Shown piece by piece: positions 12,147 to 24,600 of a DNA stretch of 64,000 nt (positions within the stretch are counted from its first letter, which is position 1; each line of letters starts with the position of its first letter). The stretch comes from Liolophura sinensis. Taxonomy: Eukaryota; Mollusca; Polyplacophora; Chitonida; Chitonidae. The notes under the pieces are model-generated. The model did no database searches. It was not told the origin of the DNA and saw only the letters and a program-made list of their open reading frames with translations. The stretch covers positions 2,395,001-2,459,000 of the forward strand of contig NC_088299.1 of NCBI RefSeq assembly GCF_032854445.1. The letters are read 5' to 3'. The position numbers were made by a program, and so were the translations under genes.

Positions 12147-13254
12147 GTGGCAGTGACATAAAACGAGCGTAGTGAACCGGGATAGGGGGGGGGGGGGGGT
12201 GCAGTCAAGAGTATGTCGTTTAACTGGTATACCGAGGCACTTGGCCTACGGCTTTGCAACACTACTGTTGGTATTTTAGCACACACATACACAGGGATAG
12301 CACTGCGAAGCTGACCGGTGAACATGAGTGTGTCTAACCGTCCAACGATACACATGAGCATGGGTGGCTTATCCTCAAGGCGATGAACCTATCGTGGCTA
12401 TTTGTGGATAATACAGACTCGGACGTTTCGTCTCGTTTGTGTCGCTCTCATGTTATGAAGTCATTTATCACGATAATTGTATTCATCTCCTCAAAGATAT
12501 TGCTGGACGGCTTCCTAGCGGAGACTGTTCTCTCTGTGGTGCGCGACGAGATGAATGAATTGCTTTCTAAAGCCAATCGCACTGGGTTTATCCATATTTC
12601 ATGGTCACACACACACAGCGTCTGTTAAAACGCCAAATTATTAATACAGATATAGCCCCTGTTGGAAGCCAGTAGCATATGACTATTTAGGAGTTAATAT
12701 ACTGTTCGTATAGATATGTGTGCTTAATCGTGTCCTGTGCCAAAGACCGGTGGGTAGATCGACGCCAGCGAGCTGGGAGCCCGTTACCTAGGGAATGCGA
12801 CACTTCCACTCTCGTTTAAAAATATATATATGTACAAGAATTCAGCTTTCCTTTCACAATGTGAATTGTTCTGTAGTGTAACAAATTCTTACGGTCATAT
12901 AAGGTCAGTTATAAAAGAATTGCCACTCTGCACATATAGGCCTACTGGTATGTATAATGTTGATGAAACTCAGAAAATCATGCGATAGAAGATTGAAATT
13001 CCTTCATCCATCTTTTCTTTTTACTTTGTTTATAAATACTTGAAGCATATATAATCAAATGCTTAAACTGTGATTTAAACTTATGGCTCACATAGATATC
13101 GTTCAGCCCAAGAACGTCACGTTGATGTTGTGTATCTTATGCGTGTGATGTATATTATTAAATATTGCAATACGACATTAAATTTGTTTCCGATTTAGTC
13201 TAGTGAAACAATTATGGTTAGACTTAAAAGTGGAGTAAACATATAAATTACATA
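12147..13254. other. spacer with a poly-G run
   Basis: Beyond the end of the SINE-interrupted remnant and a poly-G run near 12185-12200, no feature is recognised. The plus frame 12383-12628 is unsupported. Confidence 0.45.
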
Positions 13255-13698
13255 AAGTTCAGATAAAATGTAAATGTGATCTTCAATATTTTTTTCTATT
13301 TTTCTTTAAAGAGAAAACACACTTGAAAATATTTTTTGTATGGTGGGTATTTGGGACCAACACATGTTAAATAAATATATTTGCACTAGAATTTGGTCTT
13401 TTCAAGTAACAAGTGTGTTCATCATGGATTTTGATCATATTTATATTTTTAATATATTCATAAATATTATCATAATTCAGATGAAATGCATATGTTTGGA
13501 TATAAACAACAAATTTACATTTAAATAAATTTATTACACATGCATCGCATCCTTATTTAGATCATTATTACGTAAAGACGATAAATATCAAAAGGTGGCC
13601 CCAAATACCCACCATACAACAACCTTTTCATTTGCCCTTTTCTCCTGAAAAAAAAGTTGAAAAAAAAAATTAAAGATCATATTTGCAGATAAAGTTTG
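13255..13698. mobile_element. long imperfect inverted-repeat element (foldback/MITE-like)
   Basis: Arms of about 105 bp at 13255-13362 and 13594-13698 enclose an AT-rich 230-bp centre. The inner ends share 20 identical bases (TTGTATGGTGGGTATTTGGG and its reverse complement). Further out the arms still align with indels (AAATGTGATCTTCAAT against AAATATGATCTTTAAT). Confidence 0.7.
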
Positions 13699-13910
13699 AC
13701 GCTCTTTTTCATCTCATTTTTATGTTTTCTTCTCCTTTAATAAAAATAAAACTCTAATAAATTTTAGTGTATCCATGTCAAAAATTGTAACAATCAAATC
13801 AAATCATAGACTTAAATCATAAACAGTTTTCTGTTGCCTATGACTTGGTGATTTCCTAACTGAGTACATGACACCAACTTTTCTGGTTTTACCTCCATAT
13901 TCCGTTTTAT

Positions 13911-14042
13911 TCTTTATATGACTGCTGTTTTACGCCGCTCTCAAGAAAATTTCATACAGCCTATACGACGTCAATCACCACTGTGTTGAGAAGAGAACGG
14001 GTAGAACAACGGGTAGGAAACCCACGGACATTCGTAGAGTCC
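13911..14042 (-). mobile_element. decayed SINE
   Basis: ATGACTGCTGTTTTACGCCG, CTCTCAAGAAAATTTCAT and CTATACGACGTC, then GGTAGGAAACCCACGGACAT, match the main family with many changes. Confidence 0.65.
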
Positions 14043-15739
14043 GAGTTTTTATCTAGATCCGGTCTGTCCAGTTGTCTTGCTCTTATCTTCTTTATGCTGA
14101 GGGTAGTGGAAACCAGGATGTGGTACATACACCATCTTTAAAACTGAGGGTACGTGGGGGTAAGCCGCAATGTTTTCCAGTAGATGAAAGGACCCGGTAC
14201 TGTAAGCCGGAGAATTGGCCCCACAGAGGTAAGATTAGAAAGTGCAAAAATTAAAATCCCAGCATAATTCTGTATATTTCTGAATCAGAAGTAAAACTTG
14301 ATTATATGTTATATGGCCATAAAATAGATGGTTGGTCAGTAATAGCCTGCCAAAAATGCACTGTCGATCAAAAACGTCTATTTTCGCTCAAACAAGGCGC
14401 TATGTTTTTAATTTGCATTTTAAAGTCAACGTTAACCACAAAAATACTTTTACGGAAAAATTCATGCGTTTTTCTACGTGATGTCAAAGTTACGGTTTGG
14501 TTAACGTTTGTTTTCACATGTAAAACATAAATTTTATAATGTGATTGATTTTGTCACAATTTCGAAAGTTTCAAATACGTATTTCACCAAAACTCATTCA
14601 AGCATTCTTCATAGTACAGTGAACTACCGAAATCAATCCGGGGAACGGGTTATACCTCACGAACGAGTTCGCATCTCTGTGGTTCTGGTTTTTTTTCTTT
14701 GGAAACATGCTTTTATGAGAGTAAAGATTAAATAAGTTATATGTATCAAATAAGTGTTATCACGGATTGAAATGGATAATTGTTAAGGCATGGTAGTACG
14801 TAACGTGTGGGAACTATAGCGAAATCATACTGACTGAGAATCCTGACTGAGAGCACCTGTAGGTGTCTGTCATTAACATTAACATGTTACCCTTAGCGGA
14901 AGTATAAGGCTGAAAGTTACATTTGTTATATATTTATTTGATTGATTAGTGCATATCTGCGGCACAAAAAATTTTTGGAAACTTACATTTGTGGCCTTCC
15001 CCTCTCTATAGTGTCTAATGCAAAAAAAAGATATTTCTGTATGACTGGTCAGGAATAGGCTGCCGTTTATCGATTTGATGTCGTCTACATGACTTCAGTG
15101 CAAGTTTGCAGCTTTGTAAGTCGGAAAGGAAAGGTTGAGTAAGACACGTCTGGAAAAGGAAGTGGCCTGACAATTGTGTCATTGGCTGTCACAGATATAG
15201 TCAGTTTCACTTTTTGAGGTGCACAGTTTCTTGCACTTGGGCCAGTTAGCCCACCTTATCATACCAGACCCTTTTTAAACTAGCCCGACCCCTTTATATA
15301 TAGTGAACTGCGACAAAAACAGGCCACCAGCCTTGCGAAGGATGGGAATTCCTTTCAACTTTTCAGCTTGTTAAATGTAAGTTGATGTAAATCTGAATAT
15401 CATATTAATTTGCCCCATACGCCAAACGTTTCCATGCATCCGAAATTCATAATGGAGAGGCTTACTTATCGAGGATCACGTGTAGTTAAGTTTCATATTG
15501 GACTGCTAAGACCCACTAGATGGTGGTTCGATCCCAACCTCGGACATGATTTTTTCTTCTAGATTACCAGTACACACTTTCGTAGGTAAGTTTTCGACAG
15601 CACTCCTTTGAGTAATTTTACTGAAAGTTCATTGGATATTCATCCTCCAGCAATATGAGATTGATATAACTCGCTTTGACGTTTGAAAATTCGCTTGTTA
15701 TTTATCCAAGGCCACTGGTTTACTCTTGACATTGCTGTG
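14043..15739. other. spacer with a tRNA-like sequence
   Basis: About 15485-15557 plus resembles a tRNA-Ser type pseudogene or SINE head: GGACTGCTAAGACC, then a B-box-like GGTGGTTCGATCCCAACC and a T run. Otherwise no gene is recognised. Confidence 0.4.
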
Positions 15740-15751
15740 TACTCTGCTTAT

Positions 15752-15985
15752 ATTTATTTATTTATTTATTTGATTGGTGTTTTACGCTGTACCCATGAAT
15801 ATTTCACTTATACGACGGCGGCCAGCATTATGGTGGGTGGAAACCGGGCAGAGCCCGGGGGAAACCCACGACCATCCGCAGGTTGCTGTCATACCTTCCC
15901 ACGTACTGGCGAGACTCCGCACTGGCGAGACTCCTGGGTCATTATGTTGCGCTAGTGCGCTAACCAACTGAGCCTCGGAGGCCCC
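15752..15985 (-). mobile_element. full-length SINE with 12-bp target duplication
   Basis: Complete copy of the main family with head GAGCCTCGGAGGCCCC. TACTCTGCTTAT (15740-15751) and TACTCTGATTAT (15986-15997) flank it. It has lost part of the region between the central block and the head, where CACTGGCGAGACTCC-type sequence is repeated. Confidence 0.92.
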
Positions 15986-16075
15986 TACTCTGATTATAAC
16001 TGACCATCTTCATTAAAAGGAATTATTCCTGAGTATACGCCAAACATACACTGAGTAAACAGCAATCAGATTAAT

Positions 16076-16100
16076 AAATAAATAAATAAATAAATAAAGT
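16076..16100. repeat. TAAA simple repeat
   Basis: AATAAATAAATAAATAAA run. Confidence 0.7.
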
Positions 16101-16400
16101 TTCCATTCACAATTGCATGAGAGCTATTAAAACATACTATACTTACAATTGAACACATGCGTGTAGCTAAGCTGCTTATTAAAATGTAAATATACATATA
16201 CCGCCGATTTATAATTGCGTTGTGTCAGGAGACTTGTCAGATATATTGTGTGGTGCGGCGCATGGTTTAAGCATTGGTCTTCACATATTCTTGCGCCCAT
16301 AAATGAAGAATTCTTGAGTAGGAGGTAAAAGACTAATAAGTAAATAAGTACACATATACAAGTATGTCTTTCTTTATTTCTTTATTTATTCCTTTATTTT

Positions 16401-16530
16401 TTTTATTTTTTTATTTATTTCATTGTTGTTTAACGCCATGCTCATGAATCGTTCATTTATAGGATGGTGACCAGTTTTATGGATTGAGGAAACCGAAGTG
16501 CCCAGCGTAAACCACCGACCTTTGGAAAAT
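16401..16530 (-). mobile_element. decayed SINE
   Basis: TTATTTATTTCATTGTTGTT, TAACGCCATGCTCATGAAT and GAGGAAACCGAAGTGCCC match the main family. Confidence 0.6.
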
Positions 16531-17276
16531 TACCCATAAGCATCTGCTTAATCTATCTCAACTGCCGCATGAGTTATTATACGTTATTATCGCATCTACT
16601 GTACATTACAATATCAGTATACATCACAATTAAAGGAGAAGAAAATGTAAATATCAATCAAATACCATTGAAAAAAGTATGCATTTCTTCGCAGGTGCAT
16701 GCCATAAAAAAATTTTAATATGTACCTCAAGTTGATAAATTATAAATAAAGTCAGTGCCAACATCCGCTGTCAACGACTCCATTTTGCCTAAGAACTAGT
16801 CCTGAAGTCTTTTGTGTTAGGAGGAGAACTGCCGTGGGAAACCACTGAAGTGCAGTTCGTACATTTCCGGTAGAACTCTTCTTTCAAGATGGTAGCGAAC
16901 AGTACAGTTCGTTTTCCGCTTGACGATCGGGAAACCGGAATGTTGGACGTAGGTTCCGAGTTTACACGAACCAGGAGGCAGTTTTAACGACTCTCATTGG
17001 GCTGAGAGGCAACACACCCCCAGCATAAATTACAGGGTGGTAAAGATGGTAAACGATAGACTCAGCGATTTATGCCAGCTTTGCCAATTCAGGCTTTACG
17101 TGTATGGCGAGAAAAATCGCAAAATTATGCAACAGGCACCACCAGATAGAAAACGATGTGCTCTTTTCAGGCTATAGTGTCATGTTTTTTTAAGTTTTCC
17201 TCTCTTTTAATGGTTTCCTTCTTTCCAGGGATAGTCACAAATATGACGACAACATACGCCATTGATGGTATATGAA
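16531..17276. other. no recognised feature
   Basis: Spacer between the last SINE and the presumed end of the FOG transcript. Confidence 0.45.
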
Positions 17277-18811
17277 GATTTATTTTGAAGGTCAAAATAA
17301 CTGTAGTACAATTACGTCAAGGTCATACAGACAGCACTGGGGAATGGATCATTACAAATTATGAAACAATAACACATCTGACAATCGTCAAAAAATAATA
17401 GCACATTATGAAAACCGATGTGAAAGGAAATGATATTCACCAGAAAAAAATGTATGTGTTAGGAGCAAGTGTATCAGACCTGACAGTGATTTATTAGAAA
17501 TCATATTTTGACGAATCCGCTGCATGAACGTGATTAGAGTCATATAATGCACCATTTCTTGCAGGAAAAGAAAGCGACAAGGGCAAAATAAGTCTTCATC
17601 ATAACACACATCACTGAATACTGTGTTCAAAATATCTTTATTGATTTTTAAAAATTTTAATAGAATTAAATGAATTAAAGTATTTGAATTTTAAGATAGG
17701 CCATATTGTCGAGGTCATAGACGCCTTCTTTGATTATAGCATTTGCCAAAGAGCAAATTTATCGAGAAATGCAATATATAACGTGTGTTAGTACACACAA
17801 AGAATAATTCTGACCGTGATTACTTGGGTCAAGCACTATCAAAATCTCAGATCTAAGTTACCAAATTCTCACAAATAAGATTTTTTTTTGCATATATGAT
17901 TGACATCTGCTTCCTCAAACATCTGGGTTTTTTCTGGGTCAATCATTTCCTTAACAGTATGGCTCAGTACAGTATCACAAAAAAGAAACAACTGGAAGAC
18001 TTTAGCACATAGATATCGTCTTCGCTTCTCAAACTATTTTCTGTCGCGCAAGAATCGCATGCGCAAAAAGACACGTGAATAGGTACCTGTATATAATGGC
18101 ACAAAGCTTTTACTCTGTCCAGAATATAACGTCCCCAGTTAGGCCTTCCGTATTTTCCTGTTTATACACTTCATGTAATTTACACTAATTCTCTCGTAGA
18201 CGAATAGAATATTTGACGACGATGTAAATTCTCGCCCTGCACATGGATTTCTTGGAAACCGGTGAACAGGTACACCATCTGAATCATTGTGTACAACATC
18301 AAAGACAAAAACGAAACTCTTCACAAAAACTTTCACTCCATGTTCCTTTTGTTAAGAGATTTCAATAATTACACACTTGGTGTTAGACACCAACCAATAT
18401 ATCGACTTTGTAACATTTTGTATATCTGATATCATGGTTGAAAGCAATTCTGTTCCTCGCTGCTGTACGGCTTCACTAAATAAATATCTACACTTCTCAT
18501 AACACTGTGGATTTGTTTAAATCATTGGTGTGGTTACATAAGACATCTCTGTTTACAACAACACTGTTGTCAGTCAATAAAATGTTATTATTTTCCGTGA
18601 GATTCGAAACTGAGCTCAGAAAAATGTTCACTTGATCCGATTCGTGCCGCAAAGTTATCTCCCCTCAATCATCCAATGCCGACAGTAATGTCCCTTGTTT
18701 TTTCTTATCTTGCTTGTTCACTTTCAAAGTCAGTAACGTATAAAATCAGGCGCAGGCATACAGAATCAGATAACCCCAACATGAATTTCACACTTAATAG
18801 TTCACGTAAGT
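17277..18811 (-). other. fog: probable FOG 3' UTR with candidate poly(A) signals
   Basis: Downstream of the TAA no convincing frame continues. Minus-strand AATAAA hexamers occur near 17636, 17488 and 17278, giving possible 3' UTRs of about 1.2 to 1.5 kb. The sequence is AT-rich and SINE-free. The true end is unknown. Confidence 0.35.
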
Positions 18812-21657
18812 TTAGTGTTGCTGCCTGGTAAGGGAAGTGTTAGCCAGTGTGTCCGTGTCCCTTTCTCTGGGGCACACCCCCGAGCAGTAGTATCGTTTAT
18901 GCGCCAAGAAGGAAGACAAGAACGTGAAGTTAATATCACAGGATTTACAGTACTTTGGCCCCAGCTTGTCAGTGTCCTGTTGTATGGACGTGTCGTCATA
19001 GTGATCCCCTGGCTGCCGGGTAAGCGCGCTGACACAACTACTGATTGGCAGCGGAACATTCTCCTTTTCGGCGTGTTCGCCAAACCCGTTTTCCACACTC
19101 TCCACAGTTGGAGATTTACTTGAGCTAATCTTCTTCAGAGCTGGCGGCGATACAGGAGACGATGTGGGCGAAGACGTGTGGAAGTCGCTGGAAGAATCTC
19201 TCTGTGAATTGCCAGAAAACTTACGCGGACTGGTTTGTTTCTGTGACGTTTTCTCCTCCTCTGAGTTTTCCGTTTTCACGGTGGAAGTGTCCGTATCAGT
19301 GCTCGGAGTTTCTCGCCTACCACTCGAATTGTCGTGTTGACTCTGCATGTGCTCGATCAGAACAGATTTGTGGTCAGTTGTAAAATCACACGCCCGGCAT
19401 GTGTACTTTGAGCTGGATATGTGCATCTGCATATGATCTGACAGCGTTCCACTGTCTGGATAGACAGCGTAGCAAATGGGACACACATGCCGGCCATGTT
19501 TTTTCGGTGAGGGAGAATACTCGGATTTTTCGTACGATTTTCTGGATCGCCGCCTTTTATACGGTTCGTTTTTCATTCGGATGAGTTCGGCTTCCACGTC
19601 GATGGGTCCCACACCAGTTCCACTGACATGAGTAGCAGGTATTTGCGGAGGTTCCTCAAACTCTAACATGTGTTCATCCGTGAACTCTGATCCCTGGTCC
19701 ACGTGCATCTTTCCGTGCATGCGCATTCCTCTGATCGTGTTGCCCCGGTAACCACACAAAGCACAGCGGTACACCTTGGAAGGCGCATGGGCCTTCATGT
19801 GATCCACATATTTGTTTTCCGTCTGCGCGACAAAGTCGCAATAGAGACATCTAAACAACGAGGTTTTGGAAGTGTTCGTGTTACAGAAGTGTAACTTAAG
19901 GAGTCTGGCCGACGGGTAGGAGTTATTACAATCGGTGCAAGAGAACACACCGGGTTTCTTCTCGACCTCATCTTGAGGGGAAGTAACGTCACGTGGATCA
20001 ACACGGGAAACTCGCACTGAATTTTCCTGAACTACTTTCGATTTTATCTCTGAGCAGTAAAATTCCTTGTGGGCTTGTAAAGTGTCGGCAGAACTGAACT
20101 TTATAGAACACGCGTTGCAGAAGTATAGAAGTTGTGGAGTACAGCCGTTCTTGGTGAGGGCGATAGGAGTTTGCCGAGATTCAGTCACAGCTTTGGGACC
20201 GTAGTTATCCGGAACTTTGGCTTTCATACCCGTTCTATATTCTGTTTCGTTCTTCCTCGGAGAGAGGCGCGAACCAGCGCCACTTGTGTGAATGTCGCCG
20301 TCTTGCACGGAGACAGAGCCGTACCCATCATATCGCCGATCCTCTGGACTACGTTTCCGACTTGCACAATAGTGCTTCTTGTGAATGAGAAAGTTTTCAT
20401 GTTTGAAGAACACAATATTGCAGTCGAGGCATTTGCTGACATGCGGAGAAGTCGCGTTGAGTCTAGAGTCACCATGTATCATATCATTCTGCATACGCCC
20501 GTAGAGAAACGCTGGGTTCGGTATCAACTGCCCATGAACGTAAGACGGCGCTAGATGGTCATACACTAAGAACTGACTCGGCGCTATCAAAGACTTCCCC
20601 TCAGTAAGATCAGACTTAGGTGATGGCGCCATCTCGCTGTCTGCACGACAGCCAGGTTTACAAGACCCGGATTCAGGCCTGTCCCCTGTAGGACTCGATC
20701 CCTCTGCTCTGAGTTGATTGACAGACTTCTCAGCTGACGGGCGCTCCCCCTGGGAGCGACGCGACGAGATGGACAAATCCCGCACGGTTTCTTCCAAATG
20801 CGCGTCCTCAGTCTTCTTACCCTTTGTAGAATCCGTTTTCTCTTTGTCCCCGGACGATCGTGACGAATTCTTCGTGCTAAGGTCAAGGGGCAAATCCGCT
20901 TGTTCTTTCGTCTCTTCTTGCTTCATCTCTGGGGACATTTCCCTTAGCGGACTTTTCTCAGAACTTGAAACCGTTTTTTGGTTTGTACCAGGACTTGTCT
21001 CTCTGTTGCTCACCACTGGCTGCATGATGATTGCCGGCATCGCTATGTTCGCCAGTCCTCCCGAAGCCAGGATGGGGGCAGCCAGTAGTACCGTCGGTTG
21101 ATTGCCCATGGAAATTGGAATAGAAGGAGACAAAAACTGCGTCGGGACCACAATGCCAGAGTACATCTGGTTGTCCTTCGATGACATTGCCTTAGTTCTG
21201 AACGTTGGTGACGCCAACATGACACTCTCTGGCGAGTGCTGAGGGCTGTGTTTCATATTAGCAGATCTTTGATTGGGAGATAAGGAAGAGCTAGGTTCTG
21301 ATTCTGTCAAGCGTTTAGGGCAATAGTAGTCTTTGTGGCCCCTGTACGTCGACATGGAAGAAAACTGTATATTACAATCGTAACAAAACATGTCACTAGG
21401 GGACACTGTAGGAAACTGTTCTTCGTTCTTCTTTTGGGACTGAACGCCGTGGATTTTGTTCTTGTGCCGAGTGAGACTAGAAATAGACCAGCAGGAGTAG
21501 GGACAACTCTGACACTTAAGTAAATCTTTGTTATTTTGCCTGTCGGCCAACTCCCGCTCTGAAGACACCGGGCTGGAGCCTACGGAACGCCCCGAGTCCA
21601 TTGAGCGCTCATCTTCTGACGCACCGCACTTCTCCTGCGCTGACGACCGAGCCGAGA
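18812..21657 (-). CDS. fog: FOG exon 6 (last coding exon): ten zinc fingers and CtBP motif
   Basis: 2846 nt, residues 271 (split) to 1218, after acceptor CTACATTTTCAG. Fingers by Cys/His residues: 2, 319/322/335/340 (CCHH); 3, 362/365/378/383 (CCHC); 4, 680/683/696/701 (CCHC); 5, 784/787/800/805 (CCHC); 6, 844/847/860/862 (odd, H-x-C end); 7, 874/877/890/894; 8, 902/905/918/922; 9, 996/999/1012/1016; 10, 1024/1027/1040/1045 (all CCHH); 11, 1174/1177/1190/1195 (CCHC). PLDLS at 527-531 matches the CtBP-binding consensus PxDLS. A basic KRRR run near 971-974 could be a nuclear signal. MKQE, MKNE and VKTE (Lys516, 966, 1065) fit SUMO sites, and vertebrate FOG-1 is SUMOylated. Long open frames on the opposite strand are shadows. 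Confidence 0.96.
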
Positions 21658-24600
21658 CTGAAAATGTAGAGAAAATAATCATCAAATCTAACATCCTGAT
21701 AATACAACTACAGCTTAAATAAGCACTTTGAACGTTACAAAACCAAAAAGTTCACGATTTGTAGAAGGACTAAGAAAAAACATTACATTACGAATAAACT
21801 GAGCAATGAGACACTACAAGCTCTATGGAAGATGAGCGGAATAACACCCTAACTGAAGTAAATTGCCAAGAGGTAAGTTGAGAAGAGGCTGTATTTCATC
21901 GGTTTCGTGTGACAATTTTCCAGCAATGACACTGTGGTCGCCGCTGTGGTTTTTCTCTCTGTGCTGTACGTCTAAGTGTCTTATGTAGTATATGGTCTAT
22001 GATTTGATTGATACTTAACGCCATTTCTTAGATTTTGCAGTTCCTATCGTACGGTGGACAAAATGGATAAAACCTGTAATAAAACTGGCCAGCATGAAGA
22101 TGGGAATAATTTCTATTCATGTATGCATGCATTTGGCTAAAAATAAAAAGATTTTACTTAAGAGGGAAACTTGTGAATTGCTTCAAGAAAACGCGTTTTA
22201 CCTTTGCCAGGGCGACTCCCTTCTCGGAAACCCGTTGGGCTGAAGTGAGACGATGGAAGATGACAGTCTGTCGTCATCACTAAATCCGGGGGTTTCTTAG
22301 AGCAGTAAAACTGGACATGCGCATCTAGGGTGCGAGGGCTGCTAAATCTGACAGCGCAGAATGGACAGGGATAGATCAGTGCTGTGGAGAAACAAACAAA
22401 AAAGAAAATCTCATCTACTGTCTACCACACAAGCAAGTAATGCTTACTGACTTATTCATTAATTGCTTTATTTATTCATTCATATGTATTCATGATCTTA
22501 AAGTCTGACGTCAGTTATTCAAGAATTGTTCCTGTCAATCTTGTATCCACGAAATGATCAACTTAACTAGTTAAACGAGAATTAATTTTGCTAATCAGTT
22601 ATATTCTACATTGACTGATCGAGTCATCACATTCATAACTCGTCGATTCAGTCGGATATTTATGACATCATCATAAAAGACGCGCATGTATTTCAGGAAG
22701 CGTTTTTTTATTTTTTTAAGTACGTATACTTGTAGCAATCCTTATATTAGAAATTTTAAGAACTGTTTCCAGCAACTACATAAATAAATATATAAATAAA
22801 TAAACACTTCCTTTATAAGATTTAATCGATTGCTTTAATGCTTTTCGATAGCATCAATATTTCGTTACTTTCAAGGAAAATAACATGAGACTTGTAATAC
22901 AATCCTCTAGAATTGACCTCTGACTAACGACGCCATAGGGTCACATATTGCTGGCTCAGCTGCTGCTTTACCTGAGTAACCCGAGAGTAAGTCGTTGTAC
23001 AGGTAATCAAAATTCTTGATCCGGGCCTCAAATCAGTCAATCAATCAATGAAAGTTAACATGTTCTTTTTACTTATGAATTAACTGCCAACATATACAGG
23101 AAAGTGAAAACGGCATTAAACAACAACCAGTCAGTTTCTTCATCTTAAACTTCCTTTACCTGGTATTTTTCTATAAAGACAACAAAACACAGAAAAATCT
23201 AGAGACTTACGATGTACAGGTGAGGTTTGTTCTGGCCGTGGAACAGGCGGAGATTTCCGTGGTGAGCTGAGTGGGCTCACGGAGTCTGTGCTCACTCCCA
23301 CCCTAATGTCCGGCATATCCGTGTCGTCCACGCAGAGCGGTGAGTCCGGCCGGGGCGAGTTGACTTCCGGGTTATCCACGGTGAACACAGCAGTCAGCTC
23401 GGAATGTATGAGGACGTCACGCTTGATCTCGCACCAAACCTTATCACCTGACAAGTCATTAAATTATAACCACATATAATTATATAATTATAGATATAAT
23501 ATGAAAAGAACCACGTGTTCACACTTTTGTATAATGTAAGGAGAGTTTCTATCTAGTAGGCTGTAATCAGTGATATGTGCTATAATTAATATCAGATCGA
23601 ATATTATTGCAGATACAACAGAGGGAATTCTAAGATACACTACGTACTTCGTCCTCAAACAAAATTAATTTAAAACATTTAATCCCGATCTTAACTAACG
23701 ACGTACTGCATGCTAAGGGAGGCAACTATGTAAGTAGCATATAATCATTAGTTATCTCCCTTTGTCTGCACGTTCACAGTCTTTCTTAGTTACGATAGGA
23801 CAACTCAAAAAATTTAGTCACAAATCTTACCGTCGTAATACACTAAGCAGTTAGCTGTGTGCTTGTCTTTTTTCTTTATTAGTGACAGCCAGCGTCCGTT
23901 ATCACCCATCTTTAGGAACACTGGTTGGCCGTGATGATCGGTAAACTGGACAAAAATAACACCCGTTTTTCAACATTTCAATGAACGTGTTAAGATTTAT
24001 ATATTCACTTGATGGGTGTTTTATGCCGTACTCAAGAATAGGCGAAGAGCATAACTGTGGGAAACCGGACAGTGCCCGGAGGAAACGCACGACTATCCAC
24101 AGGTTCCTGGCAAACCTTCCCAAATATGGTACAGCCGGAGAGGAAGGCAGCATGAACTGGACTTGAACTCACAGCGACTGCACTATCATTCCCTACATTC
24201 CCGCCTAAAAACAAACACAACAAACACAACAAACGGCATTGCATAGTGAATTAAGAGCCATTTGTCGATCTCAAAATATCCATAACATATTTGCATTTTA
24301 AAGCAAACACGATAAAAGACATATTGTATATTGAACTGTGCCTACCTATTATGTATGCACAACAGCTCATGCAATCACTTACAAAAATAAACCATTGGGA
24401 GCGAGTGTGTTGTGTTTGATGTCCAGTATGTATATGACTGTGTAGACTGGTTGACTGTGTAGACTGGTTGACTGTGTAGACTGGTTGACTGTGTAGACTG
24501 GTTGACTGTGTAGACTGGTTGACTGTGTACACTGGTTGATTGTGTAGACTGGTTGACTGTGTAGACACTGATCATGTACGGCAAAGGTTCTACACATTCT

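Noticed and set aside
15752-15985. Small frames in SINE copies
   Set aside because: The same peptides recur at every SINE; non-coding element.
20132-20554. Plus-strand frames opposite the FOG last exon
   Set aside because: Shadows of the zinc-finger coding strand.
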